Positions 1 to 11,159 of a stretch of 64,000 bases of DNA are shown here, in pieces. Position 1 is the stretch's first letter. Every line of letters starts with the position of its first letter. Below the pieces are notes generated by a model. The model made no database searches. It worked only from the letters and a program-made list of their open reading frames with translations, and was not told the origin of the DNA. Source of the stretch: Streptomyces spinoverrucosus (GTDB taxonomy: Bacteria > Actinomycetota > Actinomycetes > Streptomycetales > Streptomycetaceae); assembly GCF_015712165.1 (NCBI RefSeq), contig NZ_JADPZX010000001.1:5282001-5346000 (forward strand). The letters run 5' to 3'. A program made the translations under genes and the position numbers.

Positions 1-443
1 GCGGCTGGCTGCAGGCCTGGGGTGAGCCCGGCGGTGGCTCGCAGTTCCGGCTGACGTTGCCGCGGACCGCGGACGAGCCGCTCAGGGGCTCGCCGATACC
101 GCTGGAGCCCAAGGACTCGCGACGCAACCGCGGCCTCAACGACGCCGGGCTGCCGCGCGGCGGCGCAGAGAAGACCGCGACCGTGCCGGCCCAGCCGACG
201 GGCGGTGGCCAGGTGCCGACGCGGGATCCGATCGCAACCAGGCTTGCCGCCGCGGCCCCGACGGCCGATCCGACGGCGCTGCCCGGCAACGGCGCACGCG
301 TGGTGCCCCGGCCCGCGGGAGGGGCCCGGCGGCACGGTGAGCAGCCGGTCGTGGAAGGCGCACGCAGTACGGCCTCGCCCGGTTCGGCGGAGGCCGGGGC
401 CGGGGAGTCGAACGACCAAGGGGAGGCATTTCGTGGTCGCTGA
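1..443 (+). CDS. mtrB: MtrB sensor histidine kinase, C-terminal end (5' partial)
   Basis: Open reading frame entering from the left edge (frame starts at base 3) and ending in TGA at 441-443. The visible start, a Trp/Gly-rich stretch leading into 'GSQFRLTLPR', looks like the last beta strand of a histidine kinase ATPase domain. It is followed by about 120 residues of low-complexity Pro/Ala/Gly-rich tail. Known: MtrB is the membrane sensor of MtrAB, which governs cell-wall and developmental genes in actinobacteria. Its identity here rests on the kinase-like end plus lpqB directly downstream, whose GTG start (433) overlaps the mtrB stop by 11 bp. The sensor, HAMP and His-box regions lie outside the window. 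Confidence 0.88.
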   Translation, partial: GWLQAWGEPGGGSQFRLTLPRTADEPLRGSPIPLEPKDSRRNRGLNDAGLPRGGAEKTATVPAQPTGGGQVPTRDPIATRLAAAAPTADPTALPGNGARVVPRPAGGARRHGEQPVVEGARSTASPGSAEAGAGESNDQGEAFRGR

Positions 444-2271
444 CCGCGAGGGGGGCGCCCGGCGTACGCCGAGGCGCGCGGTGGCGTACGTCGCGTGTGG
501 CGTCGTACTGCTGTCCGGGTGCGCCTCGATGCCCGACAGTGGGGATCTGCGGGGTGTCGAGTCCACGCCCCGCCAGGACACGCAGGTGCGGGTGTTCCCC
601 ATGCCGCCGCGTGAGGACGCGCCGCCGTCGGAGATCGTTCAGGGCTTCCTGGAGGCGCTGACCAGCGATGATCTCCACTATGCGACGGCGCAGCAGTATC
701 TGACGGCGGCTGCGGCGAAGACATGGCAGCCGGAGCTGTCCACCACGGTGCTCGCGGACGGGCCGGACACCCAGGCCGACTCCGCGGGGAGCCGGGAGGA
801 CGGGTTCGACCTGTCGTTCACGCTGACGGGCACCAAGATCGCTCTGGTGGACGCACAGCAGTCCTACACGCCGACCGAGGGCTCCTACAGCAAGCAGGTG
901 CACCTCACGCGGGACAAGAAGAGCAGGCAGTGGCGTATCGACGGGCTGCCGCAGGGCGTCGTCATGGGCCAGTCGGACTTCCAGCGCAACTACATGTCCG
1001 TCAACAAGTACTACTTCGCCTCGGATGCCGCAGTGGGCGCGTCCTCGCAGCCGGCGGCGGTCGCCGACCCCGTGTATGTGCGCCGGCGCGTGGACCCGAT
1101 GACGCAGATGGTGCGCTCGCTGCTCAACGGGCCGACGACGTGGCTGGGGCCCGTGGTCAGGTCGAGTTTCCCCACCGGTACGGCGTTGCAGAAGGGTGTC
1201 AGCGAGTTGACGCCCGACGACCAGAACCGGCTGACCGTGCCGTTGAACAACAAGGCCGCCCGGGTCGGGCCGGCCAAGTGCAACGAGATGGCCGCCCAGT
1301 TGCTGTTCACCCTGCAGAACCTCACGCCCGCCGTGGACGAGGTCGAACTGCAGGCGGGCGGTGCGCAGTTGTGCGTACTCAACGAGGACGGGGCGGCGGC
1401 CGTCGCCGCGCGCGGGTCGGCCAGGCGCGCCGACTACCTGTACTTCGTCGACGGTGAGAACCGGCTCGTGCGGATCCCGGCAGGCAGCCGGAGCGCGAAG
1501 GCCGAACCGGTGCCGGGAGAACTGGGCGAGGGCGTGCGGACGCTGCGTTCCGCGGCGGTGTCACGGGACGAGCACACCGCTGCCGGGGTCGCCCGGGACG
1601 GCAAGGCGCTGTACGTCGGCTCGCTCGTGTCGGGCGGTTCGCTCGGGGAGCCGTTGGTGCGCAGTGAGGGACGGACGGAGAAGGACCGGCTGACCACGCC
1701 CAGTTGGGACGCCCGGGGCGACCTGTGGGTGGCCGACCGCAACCCGGACGAGCCGCGGCTGCTCATGCTCCCGGAGGGCAAGGAGGAGCCGCTGGAGGTG
1801 CAGATCCCACGGCTGGACGGGCGGATCCAGTCCGTGCGGGTCGCGGCCGACGGCGTACGGATCGCGCTGATCGTGGAGAAGGACGGCAAGCAGTCCCTGC
1901 AGGTCGGGCGGATCGAGCGGGGCGAGAAGGACCAGGTGACCGGGGAGTCGCAGGTCTCGGTTCTCGAACTGCGGTCCGCCGCGCCGGAGTTGGAGGAGGT
2001 CACCACCATGTCGTGGGCCGGTGACGGCCGGCTCGTGGCGGTCGGGCGCGAGGAGGGGGGCGTGCAGCAGATGCGGTACGTCCAGGTCGACGGATCCACG
2101 CCGGAGGTGCCGGCGCCCGACGCGCTGACCGGGGTGAAGGAGATAGCCGCTTCCGAGGACGACCGGTTGCCGCTGGTGGCGTACTCGGTGGACGGGATCG
2201 TGCGGCTGCCGGACGGGGCGCAGTGGCAGACGGTCGTGAAGGACGGCTCGGCGCCGGTTTATCCGGGGTGA
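433..2271 (+). CDS. lpqB: LpqB family lipoprotein
   Basis: 612-residue lipoprotein associated with the MtrAB two-component system. The GTG start at 433 is chosen because it puts a signal peptide with lipobox LLSGC (lipidated Cys at residue 30) at the N-terminus and overlaps mtrB, the usual translational coupling. A longer frame opens from 205 but lies inside mtrB. After the lipobox comes a GerMN-type domain (about residues 60-330), then a beta-propeller-like C-terminal half with repeated short strands. Known: LpqB binds the extracellular part of MtrB and tunes MtrA phosphorylation. The protein should be anchored on the outer face of the membrane. Stop is 111 bp before comF. Confidence 0.95.
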   Translation: MVADREGGARRTPRRAVAYVACGVVLLSGCASMPDSGDLRGVESTPRQDTQVRVFPMPPREDAPPSEIVQGFLEALTSDDLHYATAQQYLTAAAAKTWQPELSTTVLADGPDTQADSAGSREDGFDLSFTLTGTKIALVDAQQSYTPTEGSYSKQVHLTRDKKSRQWRIDGLPQGVVMGQSDFQRNYMSVNKYYFASDAAVGASSQPAAVADPVYVRRRVDPMTQMVRSLLNGPTTWLGPVVRSSFPTGTALQKGVSELTPDDQNRLTVPLNNKAARVGPAKCNEMAAQLLFTLQNLTPAVDEVELQAGGAQLCVLNEDGAAAVAARGSARRADYLYFVDGENRLVRIPAGSRSAKAEPVPGELGEGVRTLRSAAVSRDEHTAAGVARDGKALYVGSLVSGGSLGEPLVRSEGRTEKDRLTTPSWDARGDLWVADRNPDEPRLLMLPEGKEEPLEVQIPRLDGRIQSVRVAADGVRIALIVEKDGKQSLQVGRIERGEKDQVTGESQVSVLELRSAAPELEEVTTMSWAGDGRLVAVGREEGGVQQMRYVQVDGSTPEVPAPDALTGVKEIAASEDDRLPLVAYSVDGIVRLPDGAQWQTVVKDGSAPVYPG

Positions 2272-2319
2272 AGACCCGTTCTTCCGCGGCGTTTCCGCTT
2301 GTCGTGGGCCTGCGGGGAG

Positions 2320-2342
2320 TTATCCACAGGCAGTTGTCCACA
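2320..2342 (+). promoter_or_regulatory. Tandem pair of consensus DnaA boxes
   Basis: Two directly repeated 9-mers, TTATCCACA at 2320-2328 and TTGTCCACA at 2334-2342, start 14 bp apart in the 111-bp gap between lpqB and comF. The first is the classic E. coli DnaA box and the second is the preferred Streptomyces box. They lie about 40-60 bp upstream of the comF start, where bound DnaA could affect its transcription. Function is inferred only from the match. Confidence 0.55.
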
Positions 2343-2382
2343 GGGGTGGTGGGGCGCGGCGGGCGTTGGCACAGTGGTGGGC

Positions 2383-3255
2383 ATGCGGGGGTTGTGGCAG
2401 GACCTCACCGATCTGGTGCTGCCGGCCGAGTGCGGAGGCTGCGGTAGGCCTCGCGCGGTGCTCTGCCCGGAGTGCCGTGCCGCTCTGAGTGGGGCCGTAC
2501 CACGCCGGGTTCGACCGGTGCCGGAGCCGCGTGGACTGCCGGTCGTGCACGCGGTGGCGCCGTACGCGGACGAGGTGCGGGCCGTGCTGCTCGCGCACAA
2601 GGAGCGGGGGGCGCTGCCGCTGGCCCGACCGCTCGGTGCGGCGCTCGCGGGAGCTGTGCGGGCGGGGCGGAACGGGGTGCCGAAAGGGGCACCGCTGCTG
2701 CTGGTCCCCGTGCCGTCGAGGCGCGGTGCGGTGCGGGCGCGGGGGCATGATCCGGCCCGGCGGATCGCTCTCGCGGCAGCGGGCGAGTTGCGCCGTACGG
2801 GGACGTCGGCGCGCGTGGTCGCGGTGCTGCGGCAGCGGCGGCCGGTCGCCGACCAGTCGGGGCTCGACGCCCGGCAGCGGCTGGAGAACCTCGCGGGCGC
2901 GCTGTCGGTGGCCGCCGGTGGTGCCGGGCTGTTGCGCGGGGGTCCGGTGGTGTTGGTGGACGACGTGATGACGACGGGCGCGTCCCTGACCGAGGCGGCG
3001 CGGGCCGTTCGGGTGGCGTTGGCAGAGGAAACGGCTGGTTACGGGGGTGCGGCATTTGCGACGCGCGGAGATGTGGTGACAGCCGTGTACGAGGGAGTCG
3101 ATGGGGAAAGGACAGGGGAACGGATGACGGGATCAATGGAAGGGAGCACGGACCGTGAGTGGGCCGTGCCGGGAAAGGCGAACAGTGCCCGTGACGTGAT
3201 CTGCGCTGCGGTGATCGCGGCGTCGCCGGATTCTTTCGAAATAAACCGGAACTGA
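2383..3255 (+). CDS. ComF family phosphoribosyltransferase-like protein
   Basis: 290 residues from ATG 2383 (a longer frame from 2299 runs through the DnaA-box region and lacks a ribosome site). Near the N-terminus it has four cysteines arranged CGGC...CPEC, the zinc-ribbon of ComF proteins. The second half is a type I phosphoribosyltransferase fold with the PRPP loop VVLVDDVMTTGAS at about residues 195-207. Known: ComF homologues take part in natural DNA uptake in competent bacteria, but in actinomycetes the substrate and role are unknown. The C-terminal 50 residues after the PRTase core, ending in SFEINRN, are an extension. It stands alone between lpqB and hpf. The two DnaA boxes upstream hint at replication-linked control. 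Confidence 0.88.
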   Translation: MRGLWQDLTDLVLPAECGGCGRPRAVLCPECRAALSGAVPRRVRPVPEPRGLPVVHAVAPYADEVRAVLLAHKERGALPLARPLGAALAGAVRAGRNGVPKGAPLLLVPVPSRRGAVRARGHDPARRIALAAAGELRRTGTSARVVAVLRQRRPVADQSGLDARQRLENLAGALSVAAGGAGLLRGGPVVLVDDVMTTGASLTEAARAVRVALAEETAGYGGAAFATRGDVVTAVYEGVDGERTGERMTGSMEGSTDREWAVPGKANSARDVICAAVIAASPDSFEINRN

Positions 3256-3325
3256 CTGCGAAGTTGCATCGTTGCAGGTAGCGAGAGGGTCAATTCACCG
3301 GAACGGAGGTACGCGGGAGTAGAGG

Positions 3326-3355
3326 GTGACGACATCCGTCCGGGCGAGATATGTT
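3326..3355 (+). promoter_or_regulatory. Candidate vegetative-type promoter for hpf
   Basis: In the 312-bp gene-free stretch 3256-3567, GTGACG (3326-3331) and TATGTT (3350-3355) are separated by 18 bp. They resemble -35 and -10 hexamers of a principal-sigma promoter and would give an hpf leader of about 205 nt. No other clear structure is visible in the rest of the stretch. Match is approximate. Confidence 0.3.
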
Positions 3356-3567
3356 CGGTTGTGAGGGAAAGCCGCAGGCCACACCTCGCTTATCCGAATG
3401 CCGTGCTGCGGGTTTTACGCAATCACTCGGGCCGGCTGGGTGGAGATCTTGCCCATGGGGGAGGAGGTGGACGTCGCCGAGTCCGAGGTTCCGGGGCTCA
3501 CCGGGACCTGGTGCACAAGGGAGATGCTCCGCCAGTGGAGCGGAGCGATCCGGGAACGGAGTTCTGC

Positions 3568-4260
3568 GTGGACATCGTCGTCAAGGGCCGCAAGACCGAG
3601 GTGCCCGAGCGGTTCCGCAAGCACGTGGCCGAGAAGCTGAAGCTGGACAAGATCCAGAAGCTCGACGGCAAGGTGATCAGCCTCGACGTCGAGGTGTCCA
3701 AGGAGCCCAACCCCCGACAGGCCGACCGTTGTGACCGAGTGGAGATCACGCTCCGCTCCCGCGGTCCGGTGATCCGGGCGGAGGCAGCGGCCAGCGATCC
3801 GTACGTGGCACTCGACCTGGCCGCGGAGAAGCTGGATGCCCGGCTGCGCAGGCAGCACGACAAGCGTCACACGCGCCGGGGTGTGCGCCGGCTGACGGCA
3901 GCCGAGGTCCCCGACCACGTTCCGGGCGCGGCGACGCTCAACGGCAACGGCAACACCTTCCAGGCGGACGAGCCGGAGGGAGTGCCCAAGAAGAAGATCG
4001 GCTCGCTGGAAGTGCAGGGCGAAGGCCCCCTCGTGGTCCGCGAGAAGACCCACGTCGCAGCACCTATGACCCTCGACCAGGCGCTCTACGAGATGGAACT
4101 GGTCGGGCACGACTTCTATCTGTTCGTCGACTCCGAGACGAAGGAACCGAGTGTCGTCTACCGACGGCACGCATACGACTACGGCGTGATCCACCTCAGG
4201 ACGGACACGATGGTCACTCAGGCGCCCTCTCCTGAGGCGGGCGGTCCGCTGGGCGGCTGA
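3568..4260 (+). CDS. hpf: Long-form ribosome hibernation promoting factor HPF (RaiA/S30AE)
   Basis: 230-residue protein. GTG 3568 is chosen because the family begins at the 'MDIVVKGRK' strand and GGGAACGG sits just upstream; the frame is open back to 3361 but that part is not conserved-looking. Residues 1-105 form the S30AE domain that binds the 30S decoding centre. A Lys/Arg linker (KRHTRRG) follows, and residues about 170-230 form the long-HPF C-terminal dimerisation domain (TLDQALYEMEL ... YDYGVIHL). Known: the long form alone makes 100S ribosome dimers in stationary phase. It is followed by a strong terminator, so it appears monocistronic. Confidence 0.93.
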   Translation: MDIVVKGRKTEVPERFRKHVAEKLKLDKIQKLDGKVISLDVEVSKEPNPRQADRCDRVEITLRSRGPVIRAEAAASDPYVALDLAAEKLDARLRRQHDKRHTRRGVRRLTAAEVPDHVPGAATLNGNGNTFQADEPEGVPKKKIGSLEVQGEGPLVVREKTHVAAPMTLDQALYEMELVGHDFYLFVDSETKEPSVVYRRHAYDYGVIHLRTDTMVTQAPSPEAGGPLGG

Positions 4261-4283
4261 CCTGTTCCGGACGACAGCTGATC

Positions 4284-4324
4284 CGGGTGCCCCTGGAGTG
4301 CGTGTGCGCTCCCAGGGGCACCCG
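4284..4324 (+). terminator. Terminator after hpf
   Basis: Thirteen-base-pair perfect stem with arms CGGGTGCCCCTGG (4284-4296) and CCAGGGGCACCCG (4112 offset: 4312-4324), and a 15-nt loop. No T run, as is usual in Streptomyces. Confidence 0.8.
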
Positions 4325-4467
4325 TGTGCGACCACTTCACCCACCGCTTCGTCACCGAAGCGTCGTCCGGGCATGAAATCATGGCCGCAACGGTCCAACG
4401 GGTGGGCCGTTGCCTTGGGTTGGCGATGGCGCAGGACCGCAGGCCACAGCCTTCAGGGGGAGGAACG

Positions 4468-5214
4468 ATGGCGGACAGCTTCGGACCGATGCATGACGAG
4501 GACGCCGGCGACGGCGTCGTCGGCATGGGCCCGGACGGGGGCTCTTCACGCCAGGAACCCATCCGTGTCCTGGTGGTGGACGACCACGCCCTCTTCCGCC
4601 GTGGCCTGGAGATCGTGCTCGCGGCCGAGGAGGACATCCAGGTCGTAGGGGAGGCGGGCGACGGGGCCGAGGCCGTGGAGAAGGCCGCCGACCTGCTGCC
4701 CGACATCATCCTGATGGACGTGCGGATGCCGAAGCGGGGCGGGATCGAGGCGTGCACCTCCATCAAGGAGGTGGCGCCCAGCGCCAAGATCATCATGCTG
4801 ACGATCAGTGACGAGGAAGCCGACCTCTACGACGCCATCAAGGCGGGGGCGACCGGATATCTCCTCAAGGAGATCTCCACGGACGAGGTGGCCACGGCGA
4901 TTCGCGCGGTGGCCGACGGGCAGTCGCAGATCAGCCCGTCCATGGCGTCGAAACTGCTCACCGAGTTCAAGTCGATGATCCAGCGGACGGACGAGCGGCG
5001 GCTGGTGCCCGCGCCGCGGCTGACCGACCGGGAGCTGGAAGTGCTCAAGCTGGTCGCCACGGGGATGAACAACCGGGACATCGCCAAGGAGCTGTTCATC
5101 TCCGAGAACACCGTGAAGAACCATGTGCGCAACATCCTGGAGAAGCTGCAGCTGCATTCCAGGATGGAGGCGGTGGTGTACGCGATGCGGGAGAAGATCC
5201 TCGAGATCCGGTGA
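4468..5214 (+). CDS. NarL/LuxR-family response regulator (orphan)
   Basis: 248 residues from ATG 4468, chosen for the strong GGGGGAGGAACG ribosome site; upstream in-frame ATGs at 4324 and 4381 lack one. After a 30-residue acidic lead comes a receiver domain with acidic pair D38-D39, phospho-acceptor D84 (in ILMDVRMP), and the switch Lys in GYLLKE. The C-terminal 65 residues are a LuxR-type helix-turn-helix (LTDRELEVLKLVATG ... NTVKNHVRNIL). No histidine kinase gene adjoins it, so it is an orphan regulator in this context. It converges with the DNA glycosylase gene, 13 bp between stops. Confidence 0.92.
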   Translation: MADSFGPMHDEDAGDGVVGMGPDGGSSRQEPIRVLVVDDHALFRRGLEIVLAAEEDIQVVGEAGDGAEAVEKAADLLPDIILMDVRMPKRGGIEACTSIKEVAPSAKIIMLTISDEEADLYDAIKAGATGYLLKEISTDEVATAIRAVADGQSQISPSMASKLLTEFKSMIQRTDERRLVPAPRLTDRELEVLKLVATGMNNRDIAKELFISENTVKNHVRNILEKLQLHSRMEAVVYAMREKILEIR

Positions 5215-5227
5215 CCGTCGGTGACCG

Positions 5228-6397
5228 TCAGTCGACGGCAAGTCTGAGCGCCTCGGCGAGGGGCTCGCGCAGTTCAGGGGCGTCCACCCGCTCCACGCGC
5301 ACGTTCGTGCAGTCCACCCAGCTCGCCGCCTCGATCAGGGCCTGAGCCACCGCCGGGACCGCCTTCGGGCCGTCCAGGGTGACCTGCTTGGCCACGAGGG
5401 TGCGGCCCTCGCGGGCCGGGTCGACGCGGCCCACGAGGTGGCCGCCGGACAGGACGGGCATCGCGAAGTAGCCGTACACCCGCTTCTGCTTGGGGACGTA
5501 GGCCTCCAGGCGGTGGGTGAAGCCGAAGATGCGCTCGGTGCGGGCCCGCTCCCAGATCAGGGAGTCGAAGGGGGACAGCAGTGTGGTGCGGTGGCGGCCG
5601 CGCGGAGGTGTCTCCAGGGCCGCCGGGTCCGCCCAGGCCGGCTTGCCCCAGCCCTCGACGGTGACCGGGACCAGGCCCGAGTCGGCGATCACCGCGTCGA
5701 CCTGGTCGCCCTTGAGACGGTGGTAGTCGGCGATGTCCGCGCGCGTGCCGACGCCGAGCGACTGGCCGGCCAGGCGGACCAGGCGGCGCAGGCATTCGGT
5801 GTCGTCGAGTTCGTCGTGCAGCAGGGCTTCCGGGACGGCGCGTTCGGCGAGGTCGTAGACGCGCTTCCAGCCGCGGCGCGCCACGCAGACCACCTCGCCG
5901 TACATCAGGGCGCGCTCGACGGCGACCTTCGTGCCCGACCAGTCCCACCACTCGCTGGTGCGCTTGGCGCCGCCCAGTTCCGTGGCCGTCAGGGGGCCCT
6001 CTGTGCGGAGCTGCTTGATGACCTGGTCGTAGGTGCCGTCCGGGAGGTCGTGGTTCCACTGGGGGCGGCTGCGGTAGGCGCGGCGGCGGAAGGCGAAGTG
6101 GGGCCACTCCTCGATGGGCAGGATGCACGCGGCGTGCGACCAGTACTCGAAGGCGTGCGTGTCGCTCCAGTAGGCGTTCTCGACGGTCTTACGGCCGACC
6201 GCGCCCAGGCGGGCGTACGGGACGAGTTCGTGGGAGCGGGCGAGGACCGAGATGGTGTCGAGCTGGATCGCGCCCAGATGGCGGAGTATGCCGCGCACAC
6301 CGGCCTTGCGGTGGGGCGTGCCGAGGAAGCCCTGAGCGCGCAGGGCGATGCGGCGGGCTTCGGCTGCGGAAAGTTCCGTGGGGCGCGGGGTCGTCAT
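5228..6397 (-). CDS. YcaQ/AlkX-like DNA glycosylase (winged-helix, HTH_42)
   Basis: 389 residues from ATG 6397 ('MTTPRPTELS'); the frame extends 24 codons upstream but without a better start. It belongs to the HTH_42 superfamily of monofunctional DNA glycosylases that unhook interstrand crosslinks and bulky adducts (E. coli YcaQ/AlkX; AlkZ of azinomycin producers). The catalytic Q-x-D/Q motif is visible as QLD at residues 45-47 (in LGAIQLDTIS). The Asp form is typical of YcaQ-like housekeeping enzymes rather than QxQ self-resistance AlkZ proteins. Followed 77 bp upstream on the same strand by the GNAT gene. Cytoplasmic repair enzyme. Confidence 0.88.
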   Translation of the reverse strand: MTTPRPTELSAAEARRIALRAQGFLGTPHRKAGVRGILRHLGAIQLDTISVLARSHELVPYARLGAVGRKTVENAYWSDTHAFEYWSHAACILPIEEWPHFAFRRRAYRSRPQWNHDLPDGTYDQVIKQLRTEGPLTATELGGAKRTSEWWDWSGTKVAVERALMYGEVVCVARRGWKRVYDLAERAVPEALLHDELDDTECLRRLVRLAGQSLGVGTRADIADYHRLKGDQVDAVIADSGLVPVTVEGWGKPAWADPAALETPPRGRHRTTLLSPFDSLIWERARTERIFGFTHRLEAYVPKQKRVYGYFAMPVLSGGHLVGRVDPAREGRTLVAKQVTLDGPKAVPAVAQALIEAASWVDCTNVRVERVDAPELREPLAEALRLAVD

Positions 6398-6474
6398 GCC
6401 GTCGAACGATAGGGGGTGGGACTGACAGTGCGGGATGAGCTGGGCGTTTGTGAAGGGGGCGCCCGGCACGGGAC

Positions 6475-7053
6475 TCAGGTGGCGGATGCCCGGGCCGGCA
6501 GGTACGGCGCCGCCGACGGCAGGCCCAGGTCCGAGGGCAGCAGGGAGCCCACCCAGCAGTCACGGCGTACGCCGTTGTTGTTGAGGGCCGCCCTCAGGGT
6601 GCCCTCCAGGGTGAAACCGGCGTTCTCGGCCACCGCGCGGGAGGCGGTGTTGCCCACCTCGGCACGCCACTCCAGACGGTCCACGCACTGGTGGACGAAG
6701 GCCCAGCGGGAGGCGGCGCGAGTGGCCTCGGTCATGTAGCCGTTGCCGCGATGCTGCCTGGTCGTCCAGAAGCCGATCTCGCCCACGCCCAGAGAACGCA
6801 TGGTGATGCCGAGCATGCCGGCCAGTTCCCCGTCCGGGAGGAAGAGGCCGAAGGTGAACATCGAGCGGTTCGCCCAGCCCTCGGGGACGTCGTGCTCGGT
6901 GAAGCTCCTGGCGTGCTCGGGCAGGTACGGCGAGGGGATCGTCGTCCAGCGCTGGATGTCGGGGTCCTGGCACGCGGCGTACACGGCGTCGGTGTCGTCC
7001 GGGCGCACGGTGCGCAGCCGGAGGCGGGGAGTGGGGATCGTGACGGGCTCCAT
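6475..7053 (-). CDS. GNAT family N-acetyltransferase (RimJ-like)
   Basis: 192 residues from ATG 7053. It starts with the typical acetyltransferase_3 pattern (PTPRLRLRTVRPDD) and contains the acetyl-CoA loop region 'TRQHRGNGYMTEA' near residue 100, followed by 'NTASRAVAENAGF', the usual N...S..V.E..GF motif of RimJ/RimL enzymes. Length fits the family. The substrate (protein N-terminus or small molecule) cannot be told. It is divergent from secA across a 328-bp gap and on the same strand as the glycosylase gene. Confidence 0.87.
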   Translation of the reverse strand: MEPVTIPTPRLRLRTVRPDDTDAVYAACQDPDIQRWTTIPSPYLPEHARSFTEHDVPEGWANRSMFTFGLFLPDGELAGMLGITMRSLGVGEIGFWTTRQHRGNGYMTEATRAASRWAFVHQCVDRLEWRAEVGNTASRAVAENAGFTLEGTLRAALNNNGVRRDCWVGSLLPSDLGLPSAAPYLPARASAT

Positions 7054-7381
7054 CGGCCGATTCTGCTTGTCGGGGCAGGCGGCGCGCCATGTCTTTTGCC
7101 ATGCGTGAGCATGCGATCACGATTCGCACAATTCGTCGGCAAGGCGCGGCACCATCCGGGACCCCCGTCCGTTGTCCTGTGTGGAAGGCAGATCCGAGCA
7201 GGTCCACGGCAGTTTTTCGAAGGCAGTTTGAAGGCAGATTCGACACCGAAGTGCGACGGCGCACTGTCGAGGCACGGCAGGCCTCCCGGCGTGGCCGGGT
7301 CCTCGCATACGATGGCCGTTGCTCAGTACGTCAGAAGGAAACCGACCGTCCCAGGCCCGACCGGCAAGGAGACCAACCCCC
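7054..7381. other. Divergent GNAT/secA control region with GGCAG repeats
   Basis: 328 bp without a gene. It contains four GGCAG-type repeats at about 7187, 7208, 7222 and 7233, three of them preceded by GAA and two followed by AT(C)CGA. A TACGAT hexamer (7308-7313) may be the secA -10 box. A clear -35 is not visible. AAGGAG at 7365 is the secA ribosome-binding site. Confidence 0.4.
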
Positions 7382-10195
<2,814 letters not shown>

Positions 10196-10229
10196 CGGCG
10201 CGGTGCCTGTGGCGCCGTAACGGATGACA

Positions 10230-10240
10230 CGAAGGGCCGG
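10230..10240 (+). terminator. Left arm of the split secA terminator
   Basis: CGAAGGGCCGG at 10230-10240 is the perfect reverse complement of CCGGCCCTTCG at 11160-11170. The two arms lie on opposite sides of the IS30-family element, each about 20-30 bp from its ends, with CACC/GGTG continuing the pairing inward. Without the element they would form a bidirectional terminator between convergent secA and the Rv3235-like gene. Confidence 0.6.
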
Positions 10241-10262
10241 GTCACCTCAGGGTGCTTTCTAG

Positions 10263-11139
10263 GGGTCGTCGCAACACGTGGTCGTGTTGATCAGGCCGCG
10301 AGCAGTTTATGCAGGCGCTCGGCTGGGGTTTCCCAGCCGAGCGTTTTGCGTGGGCGACCGTTGAGTTCGGCGGCCACGGCGTCCAGGTGCTTGCGGGTGT
10401 GGACCGAGAGGTCGGTGCCCTTGGGGAAGTACTGCCGCAGCAGGCCGTTGGTGTTCTCGTTGGAGCCTCGCTGCCAGGGGCTGGCCGGGTCGCAGAAGTA
10501 GACCGGGATGCCGGTGGCGACGGTGAACGCGCCGTGGGCGCCCATCTCGCTTCCCTGGTCCCAGGTCAGGGACCGTGTGAGGTGCGAGGGCAGGGTCTGG
10601 ACCGTGGTGACCAGCACGTCCCGGACGCTCTCGGCGCCGTGGTCGCCGGGCAGGTGCAGGAGCATGACGTAGCGGGTGGCGCGCTCGACCAGGGTGCCGA
10701 TGGCCGACTTACCGTCCTTGCCGATGATGAGGTCGCCTTCCCAGTGGCCGGGCACGGCCCGGTCTTCCGCTTCGGCGGGCCGTTCGCTGATCATCACCAT
10801 GGGGGTGGAAAACCGTGGCTGGCGCTGCTGGGCCTGGCGACGCGGCTTGCGCCGGGCGCGACCGGTCCGCAGGGCGCGGGCCAGCTCACGGCGCAACTCT
10901 CCGCGTCCTTGGACGTAGAGAGCCTGGTAAACCGTCTCGTGGACCACATGCATCTCCGGCCGCTCGGGGAACTGTGCCCGCAGAGCCTGGCAGATCTGCT
11001 CCGGACTCCACCGTAGATGCAGGTGGTCCTGGATGAAGTCCCGCAGCTCCCGGCTCAGCTTCACAGGCCCCTGAGCCGTCCGGTCCCCACGAATCTCGAA
11101 GTCCATTGCCACCCCTGAACTGGGGTGTTGCAACGACCA
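10263..11139 (-). mobile_element. IS30-family insertion sequence, 5'-truncated transposase
   Basis: 877-bp element. Terminal inverted repeats are GGGTCGTCGCAACAC at 10263-10277 and GTGTTGCAACGACCA at 11125-11139 (13 of 15 positions pair). Both sides are flanked by CTAG (10259-10262 and 11140-11143), a probable 4-bp target duplication, although CTAG is itself palindromic. A 7-bp hairpin (CAACACG/CGTGTTG, 10272-10289) lies just past the transposase stop. Full IS30 elements are usually 1.0-1.25 kb, so this copy is shorter by about the length of the missing N-terminal domain. Confidence 0.85.
10291..11133 (-). CDS. IS30-family transposase, N-terminal DNA-binding domain missing
   Basis: Up to 280 residues if the TTG at 11133, inside the terminal repeat, is used; ATG 11106 ('MDFEIRG') is the next choice. 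The catalytic core is complete: first Asp in GHWEGDLIIGKDG, second in LTWDQGSEM, and Glu in RGSNENTNGLLRQYFPKG, the DDE set of IS30 transposases. The usual N-terminal HTH_38 region of more than 100 residues before 'RWSPEQICQALR' is absent, and the coding frame begins at the element's end. It is therefore probably an internally deleted copy unable to recognise its ends alone. It lies 45 bp downstream of the Rv3235-like gene on the same strand. Confidence 0.85.
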   Translation of the reverse strand: MQHPSSGVAMDFEIRGDRTAQGPVKLSRELRDFIQDHLHLRWSPEQICQALRAQFPERPEMHVVHETVYQALYVQGRGELRRELARALRTGRARRKPRRQAQQRQPRFSTPMVMISERPAEAEDRAVPGHWEGDLIIGKDGKSAIGTLVERATRYVMLLHLPGDHGAESVRDVLVTTVQTLPSHLTRSLTWDQGSEMGAHGAFTVATGIPVYFCDPASPWQRGSNENTNGLLRQYFPKGTDLSVHTRKHLDAVAAELNGRPRKTLGWETPAERLHKLLAA

Positions 11140-11159
11140 CTAGAACTGAAGCAGGGTGT

